From: Anabaena sp. UHCC 0204
GTDB taxonomy: Bacteria; Cyanobacteriota; Cyanobacteriia; Cyanobacteriales; Nostocaceae
DNA: 50,837 nucleotides
Direction of reading: 5' to 3'
NCBI RefSeq assembly: GCF_009711975.1
Contig: NZ_VIKW01000013.1
Location: 1-50,837 of the forward strand
In this document: piece after piece, positions 16,409 through 25,118 of the stretch
How positions within the stretch are numbered: position 1 is the stretch's first letter
Layout of the letters: the number at the start of each line of letters is the position of its first letter
Program-made: the position numbers and the translations under genes
Notes under the pieces: model-generated
Told to the model about the DNA's origin: nothing
What the model saw: only the letters and a program-made list of their open reading frames with translations
Databases searched by the model: none

Positions 16409-17832
16409 ACAAATCCCTTCCAGAACAGTAAAATTAAGATCAGACTCATCACACCGATCAAATGGTCAAATTCTTCTAGAACCCGCGGGAGTCTCATGAC
16501 AAATTGTTTAAAAATCAGCCAATAAGCCGCCCAGCCAACACCGATGATAGCGATCGCTTTGGTAATATTCGCAGGGGTGTAAACTTCGTAATACAGACTA
16601 CTGGCGACAATTAGTCCACTGAGGAGGAGGATAATCGGTAGCCAAACACCAATCCGTACCGCCTCTTTTCCCCGATGGGGCAGAAATATAAATTTGGCAT
16701 AGACAATTGCTGTTCCCACCGCCGCAACATTCATGGCGATCGCTTGCCAGGATACCAGATTTTTCAAAGCCAATATTTTTGCCCCAAATCCCACTAGTAA
16801 GGGAAAGCCGGAAATCGAAAGGCTGGCTATCACCATGGCTATCCAAATTGGTGTATTCATCGGCTTCTGTTGCAGTTCTTGAATATTTCGGCTTGGTAAA
16901 GCACCTGCTATCAAGAAAAGTGCCGATTTGGCTAATCCGTGGGCTAGTGCATAAAAGCCTCCCATTTCCGGTGTGATGAGAATCCAGCCCAACTGCGAAA
17001 CCGTGCTTAAAGCCAGTATCCGCTTAGTATCTTTTTCAAAGACTGCATAGAATACTCCCAAAAATGCTGTTCCTATGCCGAAGATTCTCACTATGGGGTC
17101 AAGTTCTTCCATCAGGAGCGCACACCGCACTAATGGATAAACACCAGCTTTGACTACAACTCCTGACATCATAGCAGAAACTGGCGTTTCTGATTCGGAG
17201 TGAGTCAACGGCAGCCATAATCCCGATACAAAAATTCCCCCTTTGCTTAAAAGTCCGACAAAGATCAGGGCGAGTGCCTCTGGTGGTGCGTTGCGTAAAC
17301 CAACAAAAGCAAATGAATGATTTACTTGATAGACTAGCGCCGCACCAACTAGATAAAAAAGCATGGCCACGTTGCTAACAAAGAGATAGCGCAAACCCAC
17401 CCAAATTGAGCGGTCTGTTCGGGGATAGGCAACCAAGAGGAAGGCGGCAATACCAATTACTTCTAATGCTACATATAAACTGATGAAATCTGTGGTGATG
17501 AATGCAGCATTGACACTGCCATGCAAAATGATGGTCTGGGCGTAAAAAAAAGCTGTCTTATCGGTTTGCCAACAATACAGGATCACCGCCATTGTCACCA
17601 GTGCATTGGTCAATATAAAGTAGCCGCTCAATTGATCAATGAATAATGTGACACCAAAACTATCTATTAACTGTAGTGATATTGGCGATTGAGCAAAAAA
17701 TAGCTGCAACCCATACCCGGCTGAGGCAACAGCCACAAATAATGAGAGATAGCGGTCAACTTTGGGGAGTAGATAGATCACAAACCCCAGAAAAAACGGC
17801 AGGGCAACCCAGGCGATTGTAATAGTAGTCAT
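16393..17832 (-). CDS. mrpD: Mrp antiporter subunit D (ND5/NuoN-like proton channel)
   Basis: A 479-residue protein with about 14 membrane helices, belonging to the proton-conducting family of complex I NuoL/M/N. Conserved features include the lysine-containing helices around LIFVGLLSKGGIFVSGLWLP (about 189-208) and HSESETPVSAMMSGVVVKAG (about 211-230), and the discontinuous helix containing STVSQLGWI (about 276-284). The glutamate in the fifth-helix region (VALEVIG, about 120-126) is also present. It forms one of the ion paths of the antiporter. It overlaps mrpC by 4 bases (ATGA). Confidence 0.9.
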   Translation of the reverse strand: MTTITIAWVALPFFLGFVIYLLPKVDRYLSLFVAVASAGYGLQLFFAQSPISLQLIDSFGVTLFIDQLSGYFILTNALVTMAVILYCWQTDKTAFFYAQTIILHGSVNAAFITTDFISLYVALEVIGIAAFLLVAYPRTDRSIWVGLRYLFVSNVAMLFYLVGAALVYQVNHSFAFVGLRNAPPEALALIFVGLLSKGGIFVSGLWLPLTHSESETPVSAMMSGVVVKAGVYPLVRCALLMEELDPIVRIFGIGTAFLGVFYAVFEKDTKRILALSTVSQLGWILITPEMGGFYALAHGLAKSALFLIAGALPSRNIQELQQKPMNTPIWIAMVIASLSISGFPLLVGFGAKILALKNLVSWQAIAMNVAAVGTAIVYAKFIFLPHRGKEAVRIGVWLPIILLLSGLIVASSLYYEVYTPANITKAIAIIGVGWAAYWLIFKQFVMRLPRVLEEFDHLIGVMSLILILLFWKGFVWLGI

Positions 17833-18170
17833 GGGGTATTGTTTTTTTCAATCTCGCTAGTTTCTAAGGTCGGATTATCTCGTGCTAGTTTCATAACACT
17901 GACTAGCATTAAGGCCTGAATCGAAAATCCAATCACAATTGCCGTCAAGATCACCGCTTGGGGAACGGGATCGGCATAAGCGCCATTGTTGTTATTATTA
18001 TTGGAAAAAATTGGTGTAAACAAGCCATTTCTTGACGCAATCAGGACGTAATAGGCAATTACCCCTGTACTCATGACATCCATAGAAATGATCTTCATCA
18101 TCAGGTTTTTTTTGAGGATGATGCCAAAAAATCCACAGAATATTGTGGCAAATACAAATGCTTCTAACAC
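17829..18170 (-). CDS. mrpC: Mrp antiporter subunit C (NuoK-like)
   Basis: A NuoK/MnhC-type protein with three membrane helices, including FVFATIFCGFFGIILKKNLM, MKIISMDVMSTGVIAYYVLI and PQAVILTAIVIGFSIQALML. The PQA-LTAIVIG motif is diagnostic of MnhC. A run of six asparagines separates helices two and three, an unusual low-complexity loop. No ATG is available. I propose the GTG at 18170 (V-L-E-A-F), giving 113 residues, the usual family size. A TTG at 18224 or a GTG at 18203 are alternatives. It is first gene of the mrp set, about 140 bases after bicA on the same strand. Confidence 0.8.
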   Translation of the reverse strand: MLEAFVFATIFCGFFGIILKKNLMMKIISMDVMSTGVIAYYVLIASRNGLFTPIFSNNNNNNGAYADPVPQAVILTAIVIGFSIQALMLVSVMKLARDNPTLETSEIEKNNTP

Positions 18171-18310
18171 GGGAATTTTATGTTGGGTAAGATAATAAAG
18201 CACTACACAGGCAAAACCCGCCAATGCGGGATTAATACCTTTGTGTCTCTGTGAGTCTACGTTTGTGTGGTCGCAGTTTATAATGCCATAGCTAGTGATG
18301 CACTGACTAA

Positions 18311-20011
18311 TTACTCATAGGACTCAGTGTAGGCACTAACGCCAGAAACATTAGCAGAAGTGGCTTTAAAGTCAACTAAAGAGACACCTTGTCTCAATGC
18401 TTCCACACGAGTTAAAAACATATAATGCTCTGGTACAAATCTAGAAATTTCAAACTTATCTAAGCGTCGTTTGACTTTGGCAGAAGCACCCACAATTAGC
18501 ACATCACGACCTTGTTCACTGGCATCCTTGATGGCATTTTCAATTGCTAAAGAAGCAGTTATACCCAACATGGGTACATCGCTCAAATCTACGATTAAGA
18601 CATCAGAATCTGCCATTGCTAAATGTTCACGAGCGATCGCTTTGGAAACTCCAAAAATCATTGGTCCGCTCAGGTAAAATAGCACTATACGTCCATTAGC
18701 TTGATCTAATAATTGTTTCTCTTCATCATTCAAAACGATGGCATCATCATTATCACTAATTGTCTTAACTTCCTGAGATTGTAATTCCGACAGGCGATCT
18801 ATAGTTAAGATATTAGCAATGAAGACTCCCACACCAACAGCAACAATCAAATCCACAAATACGGTTAAGAACAATACACCGTACATGATCAGTGTGCCTT
18901 TCAGTGACACCTTATGAGCGCGTTTCAAAAAGCTCCAATCCAGAATATCAATCCCCACCTTGAGCGCAATACCAGCCAACACCGCCATAGGAATAGGTTG
19001 AGTTAAACCAGCAGCCCACAAAACTACAATTAATAAAATTAACGCCCGAGTTAAACCAGATAAAGCTGTTTTAGCTCCAGTCTGGATATTAACTACAGTT
19101 CCCATTGTCGCACCAGCACCGGGTAGTCCACCACACAAACCAGATATTAAGTTACCAATACCTTGACCAATCAATTCTTTATTTGATTTGTGTTCAGTCC
19201 GAGTCAAACTATCGGCAATTACTGCTGTTAATAGAGTATCAATACAACCCAATATCCCCAACATTGCCCCATCAATAATCATCGTTGTGATTTCGGATGG
19301 AGTAAAAGTCGGTATTTGCAATGTGGGTAGTCCTACAGGAATTTCCCCAATTCGTCTGATCTCCACATCACTGAAAATGGTTAGAGAAACTATAGTTCCG
19401 ACAATCAAGGCTACCAGTTGCGGGGGAACAATCCGCTTGAATTTAGCTGGCATCAAGAAAATAATTGCCAGTGTCAGTACACCTAATATTGTTTCGGCAG
19501 GATTAACCTTAGTTAATAAATCCGGCAGATTTTGCACCATCCCCAGTACGCCACCTTTAGGATTTGCCTGTCCTACAAAAGGAGCAATCTGCAAAATAAT
19601 CAAAATCACCCCAATCCCCGACATAAAGCCAGAAATCACGCTGTAAGGCATCAGGGTGATATATTTACCCAACTTAAATATTCCAAAAAATATTTGAAAT
19701 ATTCCCGCTAACATCACGACAGTAAATGCCATTGCTAATCCATTTTCAGGATTAGCTGCGGTCATCGAAGCGACAATTGTCGTCATAACTACGGTCATTG
19801 GACCGGTTGGCTCAGAAATTAAAGTTGCTGTCCCACCAAATAAGGCGGCAAAAAAGCCAACACAAACTGCACCATAAAGACCGGCGACAGGACCCATACC
19901 AGAAGCAACACCAAATGCCAGTGCTAGAGGTAAGGAAACGATCGCCGCAGTGACACCACCAAATAAATCGCCTCGTAAGTTTCTAAAATGGATATTATTA
20001 GTCAATGACAT
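18311..20011 (-). CDS. bicA: Na+-dependent bicarbonate transporter BicA (SulP family)
   Basis: A 566-residue SulP/SLC26 transporter for high-flux HCO3- uptake in the CO2-concentrating mechanism. The N-terminus (IHFRNLRGDLFGG, then ALAFGVASGMG) and TLISEPTGPMTVVMT, TRTEHKSNKELIGQGIGN and GAGATMGTVVNIQTGAKTAL agree closely with what I remember of BicA from Synechococcus PCC 7002. About 12-14 membrane segments span residues 15-405. A C-terminal STAS domain follows (about 440-550), containing DSDVLIVDLSDVPMLGITAS. The neighbouring mrp operon on the same strand makes a sodium cycle likely: BicA imports Na+ with HCO3- and Mrp expels it. Confidence 0.92.
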   Translation of the reverse strand: MSLTNNIHFRNLRGDLFGGVTAAIVSLPLALAFGVASGMGPVAGLYGAVCVGFFAALFGGTATLISEPTGPMTVVMTTIVASMTAANPENGLAMAFTVVMLAGIFQIFFGIFKLGKYITLMPYSVISGFMSGIGVILIILQIAPFVGQANPKGGVLGMVQNLPDLLTKVNPAETILGVLTLAIIFLMPAKFKRIVPPQLVALIVGTIVSLTIFSDVEIRRIGEIPVGLPTLQIPTFTPSEITTMIIDGAMLGILGCIDTLLTAVIADSLTRTEHKSNKELIGQGIGNLISGLCGGLPGAGATMGTVVNIQTGAKTALSGLTRALILLIVVLWAAGLTQPIPMAVLAGIALKVGIDILDWSFLKRAHKVSLKGTLIMYGVLFLTVFVDLIVAVGVGVFIANILTIDRLSELQSQEVKTISDNDDAIVLNDEEKQLLDQANGRIVLFYLSGPMIFGVSKAIAREHLAMADSDVLIVDLSDVPMLGITASLAIENAIKDASEQGRDVLIVGASAKVKRRLDKFEISRFVPEHYMFLTRVEALRQGVSLVDFKATSANVSGVSAYTESYE

Positions 20012-20659
20012 AGTAGGGTTGTGGTAAAAAACAGCAAAGTAAATTTTAATCCGTGAAAATTGCCAGCGACTTTGTGTAAGTTTCAGGCTTTATAGACAGA
20101 AAAAACTCAGCAAAGAAAAATTTAGCTCTTTGCAAAGCAGCAGGATATATTGCCTTTCTACATGGCGAGTCGTATTTAACGAATCTCCAATAGAGAAGCC
20201 TTATGTAAAAGACATTTCAAAAATTTAACTGGTGAAACTTACATCAATTCAAGTTTCATTTATTGCCAAATTTCATGAGCTTAACAATAGCTTACAGCCA
20301 TATCGTCAATATTATTCATTTACAAGCCTCAATATTAAATAAATATTAAATTACTTTCATAGATAATAAGCTATACCTGTGGACTAACTTTGATAACAAT
20401 AATTAATAATATAGGTAAAAGTTATTACAAAAATTAGATGTTAATTTTTATACCAGAAATTGATTTGTGGGCAGGAAAAGACGATCTTCCTGAAAAGCAC
20501 ATTTTTTAAAATTGCGAACTCCTTTAATTATGAGACTTTGGAAAAGTATCAAATTAACAGAGAATAGGGAACACAAAACAGGGAATAACAGCTTACTCCC
20601 CTCTCAATTCTGCTGTAATATTGATCATTGAAGACATAAAAACAATAGAGAACAAATTA
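20012..20659. other. Intergenic region between divergent bicA and the DUF937 gene
   Basis: About 650 bp without an open frame of note. It must hold the bicA promoter (minus strand) and the DUF937 promoter (plus strand). The sequence is AT-rich, and I see no repeat or convincing CcmR- or CmpR-type operator by eye. On the minus strand TCTATAAAG near 20090 is a possible bicA -10 element. Confidence 0.4.
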
Positions 20660-21157
20660 ATGGGACTATTTGATCAAATTCTTGGCGCTGTTAATAATTC
20701 CAATCAACCAGGTGGTTTGGATAAATTGGTAAATATTGCCATGACAGTTAAACAATTAGGTAATGGTGTTGGTGCAGACTCTTCCACCATGCAATCAATT
20801 TTATCCGTAGTTGGTAAACAAGTACAATCATCTTTGCAAACAAAACAAGCCACCGACGGAAGTGAAGCCGTCGAAAATTTAGTCAATCAATTTGCAGGCA
20901 CTTCCGCCGATTCCCAAGCCGTAGATAGCCTATTTTCTCCAGATATCCAAGCAAAAGTAGCCGAAAATGCCGCTCAGGGTACTAGCTTAGATGTGAATAC
21001 AATTCAACAATTATTACCAACTTTAGTCCCTTTACTCTTGAGTTTCTTACAATCTGGTGGTAATCCATTACTAAATAAATTTCTAGATGCTGACGGTGAT
21101 GGTGATGTGGATATTGCTGACGCGATTAAATTAGCTAGTCGGTTTTTAAGAATTTAA
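20660..21157 (+). CDS. DUF937-type protein with a C-terminal Asp-rich calcium-binding-like motif
   Basis: A 165-residue protein starting MGLFDQILGAVNN, the usual opening of DUF937 family members, with the helical pattern and the TIQQLLPTLVPLLLSFLQSG segment (about 120-139). The last 20 residues, DADGDGDVDIADAIKLASRF, look like a single EF-hand or dockerin-like loop with alternating aspartates, suggesting divalent-metal binding. The ATG at 20660 is preferred to the in-frame TTG-type start 39 bases upstream because MGLFDQI is the conserved start. No signal peptide. Function unknown. chlM follows 70 bases later on the same strand. Confidence 0.7.
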   Translation: MGLFDQILGAVNNSNQPGGLDKLVNIAMTVKQLGNGVGADSSTMQSILSVVGKQVQSSLQTKQATDGSEAVENLVNQFAGTSADSQAVDSLFSPDIQAKVAENAAQGTSLDVNTIQQLLPTLVPLLLSFLQSGGNPLLNKFLDADGDGDVDIADAIKLASRFLRI

Positions 21158-21227
21158 AAAAATTTCAGGAAAGAATCTACTCACCAATGATAATTTTAAG
21201 AATTGTGAACCGTTAACAATTGAGTTT

Positions 21228-21920
21228 ATGAACGTAGCCGACGATAAAACAATAGTCCGTGAATACTTCAATTCCACAGGTTTTGATCGGTGGCAACGCA
21301 TCTATGGTGATGGTGAAGTTAACAAAGTCCAGTTAGACATTCGCACGGGACATCAGCAAACTGTAGATAATGTCCTGGGCTGGTTGAAAGCTGACAACAA
21401 TTTATCAGAATTATCAATTTGTGATGCTGGCTGTGGTGTGGGTAGTCTGAGTATTCCTCTGGCTGTGGACGGTGCTAAAGTCTATGCTAGTGATATTTCT
21501 GCCAAAATGGTATCAGAAGCCCAAGATAGGGCTGTAAAGGCTTTTTCAAATACCATAAATCCGACCTTTGCAGTACAGGATTTAGAATCTTTGACTGGTA
21601 ATTATCACACTGTTATCTGTTTAGATGTTCTGATTCACTACCCCCAAGACAAAGCTGATGAGATGATTTCTCACCTATGTTCTTTATCACAATCACGGAT
21701 TATTCTCAGCTTTGCACCTAAAACCTGCTTCCTGACAATCCTCAAAAAAATCGGTACTTTCTTTCCTGGTCCAAGTAAAACAACTCGCGCTTATCTACAT
21801 CGTGAGGCGGATGTGATCAAAATTCTCCAAAAAAATGGCTTTTCGATCCAACGACAAGCTATGACTCGGACGCGCTTTTACTTTTCTAGTTTATTGGAAG
21901 CAACTCGTACATCTGCTTAG
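21228..21920 (+). CDS. chlM: Magnesium protoporphyrin IX methyltransferase
   Basis: Chlorophyll biosynthesis: methylates the 13-propionate of Mg-protoporphyrin IX with S-adenosylmethionine. The 230-residue product opens with the family's VREYFNSTGFDRWQRIYGDG. It has the SAM-binding glycine motif ICDAGCGVGSLSIPLA (about residues 64-79), the acidic end of strand two (YASDISAKMV) and LDVLIHYPQDKADEMI. The C-terminal RTRFYFSSLLEATR is also typical. Length is normal, and the ATG at 21228 agrees with the conserved N-terminus. A MITE-like repeat follows the stop. Confidence 0.94.
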   Translation: MNVADDKTIVREYFNSTGFDRWQRIYGDGEVNKVQLDIRTGHQQTVDNVLGWLKADNNLSELSICDAGCGVGSLSIPLAVDGAKVYASDISAKMVSEAQDRAVKAFSNTINPTFAVQDLESLTGNYHTVICLDVLIHYPQDKADEMISHLCSLSQSRIILSFAPKTCFLTILKKIGTFFPGPSKTTRAYLHREADVIKILQKNGFSIQRQAMTRTRFYFSSLLEATRTSA

Positions 21921-21958
21921 TAATAACAGGAAAGAATCCTCTGTAGGGTTTAGGAGTC

Positions 21959-22075
21959 GTAGGGGCGAAGCATTCGGACGATAAATTATCGGTTTTTTCC
22001 CAAATTTGTTTTCCGAATGCTGATGCTTCCAGTCCCGTCAGGGATACGCCCTTACACCGAATGCTTTGCCCCTAT
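21959..22075. repeat. MITE-like repeat with 18-bp imperfect terminal inverted repeats
   Basis: The left end TAGGGGCGAAGCATTCGG and the complement of the right end, TAGGGGCAAAGCATTCGG, differ at one position. The 117-bp interior has no coding capacity. This is one of several GTAGGGG...CCCCTAC-type repeats in the window. Confidence 0.75.
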
Positions 22076-22102
22076 TTCTTTTGTTCAAGATTATCTTGTA
22101 TC

Positions 22103-22297
22103 TTAAGAAGGAGGATAACCAGCAGCAATTAAAGCTTCTTTAATAGTAGTTTCTGAAACTTGAGAATCTACATTGACAAATTTGGTTTGGGGATCAGCGT
22201 CTACAATGGCATTAGCATCAACAGCTTTCACGGCATTGGTGATATTGTTAGCACAAGCAGAACAAGCCATTCCTGGAACAATAAGTTTGATTGTCAT
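22103..22297 (-). CDS. Heavy-metal-associated (HMA) domain protein, copper-chaperone-like
   Basis: A 64-residue single-domain protein of the CopZ/Atx1 fold. The metal-binding loop is GMACSACANNI (cysteines at 12 and 15), preceded by a beta strand and ending with IKEALIAAGYPPS, as in cytosolic copper chaperones. In cyanobacteria such a protein delivers Cu(I) to the P-type ATPases that supply plastocyanin and cytochrome oxidase. No partner ATPase is adjacent, so the metal is inferred. The start has only a weak ribosome site. Confidence 0.85.
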   Translation of the reverse strand: MTIKLIVPGMACSACANNITNAVKAVDANAIVDADPQTKFVNVDSQVSETTIKEALIAAGYPPS

Positions 22298-22448
22298 AGG
22301 TAAAAAAAATTAGTGGAAAATTAGCTCAAAGTAACAAAGATATCCACCTGAGCTAACTGCATTATGCCTAAAAAATAGTATATACCAAATTCTCTATATT
22401 AATTAGTTAAGGTAGAACATTTGTTGATTTTTATGGTAATAATGCTAT

Positions 22449-22488
22449 CAACAATTGACAATTGTCAATTGTCAATTGTCAATTGTTG
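22449..22488. repeat. Tandem 7-bp CAATTGT repeat
   Basis: Four to five head-to-tail CAATTGT/ACAATTG units form a partly palindromic 40-bp run just downstream of the BON lipoprotein stop codon. Related CAATTGTCAATTG pieces recur near 23086-23100 and 23175-23200. It is a short tandem repetitive sequence of the type common in Nostocales and may act as a hairpin at the transcript end. Confidence 0.65.
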
Positions 22489-22499
22489 AACGTAATCTT

Positions 22500-22970
22500 T
22501 TATTGTGGTTGTTCTGGGACAGGTTGAGCAGTTTGAGCTAAAACTTGAACACTCTTAACTCCCCTAATTTCTTTAGCAAGGGAATCAATTTTGTTTAGTT
22601 CTTCTTGAGTTGGTACAGTTCCCGAAACGACTATTGCCCCATCTTGAGCCGTAACCGTTAATTGACCTCTGGGAATATTGGCTTCTAGTTTAGAGCGAAC
22701 TTCACTGGCTAGATCACTATCAGCGCGATTGACAGTTCCCCCAGTGAGGCGATCGCGTTCTTCACGGGCGCGAATATCTGCATCGAGTTGATCACGACGA
22801 ACTTGGCTAGTCGCATCTTCTTTATTTTCTTCGATTGTTCTATCCGTGACAACTTTACCAGTTTCCTCAGTAGAAGCGGGTGCATTGCGGCTAGTTCTTG
22901 CGGCATCTTCACAGGCGACTGTTCCCAGAAGTAGAAAGCTGCTGAGGACTAAAGGCGTGATTTTATTCAT
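22500..22970 (-). CDS. BON-domain lipoprotein
   Basis: A 156-residue protein with a lipoprotein signal peptide (LVLSSFLLLGTVAC; Cys20 is the predicted lipidated residue). A charged linker (about 25-80) is followed by one BON domain (about 84-145) with SDLASEVRSKLEANIPRG, VTAQDGAIVVSGTVPTQEEL and VKSVQVLA. BON domains bind phospholipid or other periplasmic partners and are found in osmotic-stress proteins such as OsmY. It heads a group of minus-strand stress-type genes lying upstream (23237-25118), although 266 bases of repeat-rich sequence separate it from the next. Confidence 0.8.
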   Translation of the reverse strand: MNKITPLVLSSFLLLGTVACEDAARTSRNAPASTEETGKVVTDRTIEENKEDATSQVRRDQLDADIRAREERDRLTGGTVNRADSDLASEVRSKLEANIPRGQLTVTAQDGAIVVSGTVPTQEELNKIDSLAKEIRGVKSVQVLAQTAQPVPEQPQ

Positions 22971-23236
22971 GGTTCAAATCCTTAAAAATAGACCTCTTAT
23001 GTAATTAGGCGTTGCTGAATTAATGTTTGATTTTGGGGGTTTAATTTTTCCCTAAAATCCACAACGCCCATAATCGGTTTTTCCCCAATGGACAATTGAC
23101 AATTTTGAAGTGCGAGGATTGAGAAAGAGGAATTTTGTTTCTCCTGGAAAGCAGAGGTTTTAAATGTTGAATGAAACAATTGTCAATTGTCATCAATTGA
23201 TCAGTAGGTTGTTATTGAGAGACAAAAGAATATTTT

Positions 23237-23878
23237 TTACAAATGAGAAACAGCGGGATCTGCATAACTTTTAATTGCTGGGGGATTGTAAACGTCCCAC
23301 TCACGTACTCCTTTACTCCTAAAAATTCTTTCAGCTCTGAGGATTTCGGCCTCTGTCCCATCTACAATCACCAGATAATCACCGCTAACTACCTGATCTT
23401 GATATACTTTAGCCCGCTCTTCCGGAATGCCTAGACCTACTAAACCGCCGATTAAACCGCCAACTGCTGCCCCAATAGCTCCACCTGCTAGGGTTGTAGC
23501 GATCGCTGTAGCCGTAGCTCCTGCCAACATAATTGGACCGACTCCAGGGATAGCTAGAGTTCCTAACCCCACTAGCAATCCTGTTATTCCCCCTACTGCT
23601 CCTCCTGCCCCTAAACCAGTTTTTGCTCCTTCATCAACATGGGTTGTGTCGGTAACTGATTGATCTCGTCTTTCACTAGTCCTATGTTGAGTATCTGATT
23701 TAACTCGTGTCTCACTAATCCGATCCTGGGGATTCAAGTCTTGAGTATCTGCATCTTTGGCAATCACAGATACATGATTCATGGCAAATCCGTGATCTCG
23801 CAGTTCATTCAGAGCGTTCTCTACTTCTCGGCGACTAGAAAACACTCCTACGGCTCTTTTATTGGGAATTAAAGTCAT
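23237..23878 (-). CDS. General stress protein (YflT-like domain plus glycine-zipper)
   Basis: A 213-residue protein. The N-terminal about 45 residues (KRAVGVFSSRREVENALNEL, then DHGFAMNHVSVIAKD) match the YflT/GSP17M fold. A hydrophilic Asp/Arg/Thr-rich linker follows, then a long glycine/alanine zipper (about 88-155) able to insert in or associate with membranes. The C-terminal segment (VYQDQVVSGDYLVIVDGTEA) matches the YflT-like end. The ribosome site AAAAGGAG is strong. It is grouped with CsbD and PRC-barrel genes, all associated with general stress responses in other bacteria; the biochemical role is unknown. Confidence 0.78.
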   Translation of the reverse strand: MTLIPNKRAVGVFSSRREVENALNELRDHGFAMNHVSVIAKDADTQDLNPQDRISETRVKSDTQHRTSERRDQSVTDTTHVDEGAKTGLGAGGAVGGITGLLVGLGTLAIPGVGPIMLAGATATAIATTLAGGAIGAAVGGLIGGLVGLGIPEERAKVYQDQVVSGDYLVIVDGTEAEILRAERIFRSKGVREWDVYNPPAIKSYADPAVSHL

Positions 23879-23935
23879 TTTATTCTCCTTTTAAAAAGCA
23901 AGTTATTCACCGACATTTTAGATTTGAAGTTGGGA

Positions 23936-24118
23936 CTATTTAGTATCTTCTTTAACTTCATCTTTGACATTTTCAACTGTGTGGCGAACTTTAGCTTCTG
24001 CTTGTTTTCCTTTGCCTTCTGCTTGAGTTTGAGGATCTCCAGTTACATCACCTACGGATTCTTGAACTTTACCTTCAATATTTTTAGCAGTTGCCTTAGC
24101 TTTATTTTCTAAACTCAT
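23936..24118 (-). CDS. CsbD family stress protein
   Basis: A 60-residue very hydrophilic protein: KAKATAKNIEGKVQESVGDV, then TGDPQTQAEGKGKQAEAKVR. This is the CsbD signature, with the conserved G-D and QAEGK-KQAEG-type positions. CsbD proteins are induced by general stress (sigma-B controlled in Bacillus); the mechanism is unknown. TAGGAGGAGATT before the ATG is a strong ribosome site. It lies between the YflT-like and PRC-barrel genes on the same strand, with gaps of 57 and 94 bases. Confidence 0.88.
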   Translation of the reverse strand: MSLENKAKATAKNIEGKVQESVGDVTGDPQTQAEGKGKQAEAKVRHTVENVKDEVKEDTK

Positions 24119-24212
24119 AATCTCCTCCTAGTTGAACATGGAAACAAATTTTGCTGGAAATTTTCTGTAGGGACAATTTATGAATTATCCCTAAACCTTT
24201 TTTTAGAAAGTG

Positions 24213-25118
24213 TCACTTTCTGACGGGACCTTCCACATTTGGATGTTCTTCGGTATTAACATCCAATTCTTCTCGACGCAGAACTTCTTCCCCTTCTACC
24301 GTTTCGTGATCTACAACTTTATTAACTTTGACTTCTTCCCGTAGGAAAACTTCTTTGTGAATGTCAGCATTTTCTTCATAAACTTCTAGATGAGCAACTT
24401 CACCTGAATTAAAGGTTTCACTACCCAGTGGGACTGCTTCTCCAGCGTCTGAAGGAGTTACTCGTTCAATGACAACTCGTTCTTTCTCTATGGGGACTGA
24501 AACTCGCGCTGTTTCTGTTTCTGTATGTTTACCAACAATAACTTCTCCTGTTTTTTCACGGACTTTGTTAGCAATCAGTCGTTCTTGATAGAGTTTGAAT
24601 GTTTGATGATTCTCATCATTTAGCTCATATAGAGCAGGTTCTTGTTGATAGTCATAACCATTTTTATGCTTTTGGTGATCAGGTATTGGTGGTGGTGGTG
24701 CAATAGCAGTTCCCATACCTCTAGATGTGGCTGTATCCACAGAACCAGAATCTTCTAAGAATCCTTCCGAACGATATACTCCCCTGACTTGCTCTTCATA
24801 GTTGTAATCAATTTCTTTGTGTTCGTGAAATTCAGGTAAATTCTCCGCTTGTTGTTTGGTCATTCCTACTGTATAAATCCGATCAGCGGTATGATCTACC
24901 CGCGAACGACCAACAGGTAATAATACTTTTTTACCGAAAATCCATAAGCCTAAGTCAACAACAAAGTAGCGGAAATGTCCTTGTTCATCTACTAAAATAT
25001 CACTGACTGTACCAATTTTTTCATTTGCATTTGCATAGACATCCATGCCTTTGATGTCTTTACCTTCAAAACTTTCACGATAATTCGGATCAAATTCTTT
25101 AATTTTTAAAAGAGACAT
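24213..25118 (-). CDS. PRC-barrel and DUF2382 domain protein
   Basis: A 301-residue protein with an N-terminal PRC-barrel (about 15-95: GKDIKGMDVYANANEKIGTV, then SDILVDEQGHFRYFVVDLG). A Pro-rich linker (APPPPIPDHQK, about 139-149) follows. The C-terminal DUF2382 domain (about 175-295) has LYQERLIANKVREKTGEVIV, SVPIEKERVVIERV and the repeated EEV-L-REE pattern. These two domains often occur together in desiccation- and stress-related bacterial proteins. GGAGG lies 11-15 bases before the ATG. It is first gene of the YflT-CsbD-PRC group. Confidence 0.85.
   Translation of the reverse strand: MSLLKIKEFDPNYRESFEGKDIKGMDVYANANEKIGTVSDILVDEQGHFRYFVVDLGLWIFGKKVLLPVGRSRVDHTADRIYTVGMTKQQAENLPEFHEHKEIDYNYEEQVRGVYRSEGFLEDSGSVDTATSRGMGTAIAPPPPIPDHQKHKNGYDYQQEPALYELNDENHQTFKLYQERLIANKVREKTGEVIVGKHTETETARVSVPIEKERVVIERVTPSDAGEAVPLGSETFNSGEVAHLEVYEENADIHKEVFLREEVKVNKVVDHETVEGEEVLRREELDVNTEEHPNVEGPVRK

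Noticed and set aside
22997-23179. 60-codon minus-strand open frame
   Set aside because: It lies in a repeat-rich gap with GGCGTTGCTG and CAATTG-type repeats, and its composition and lack of a ribosome site suggest chance.
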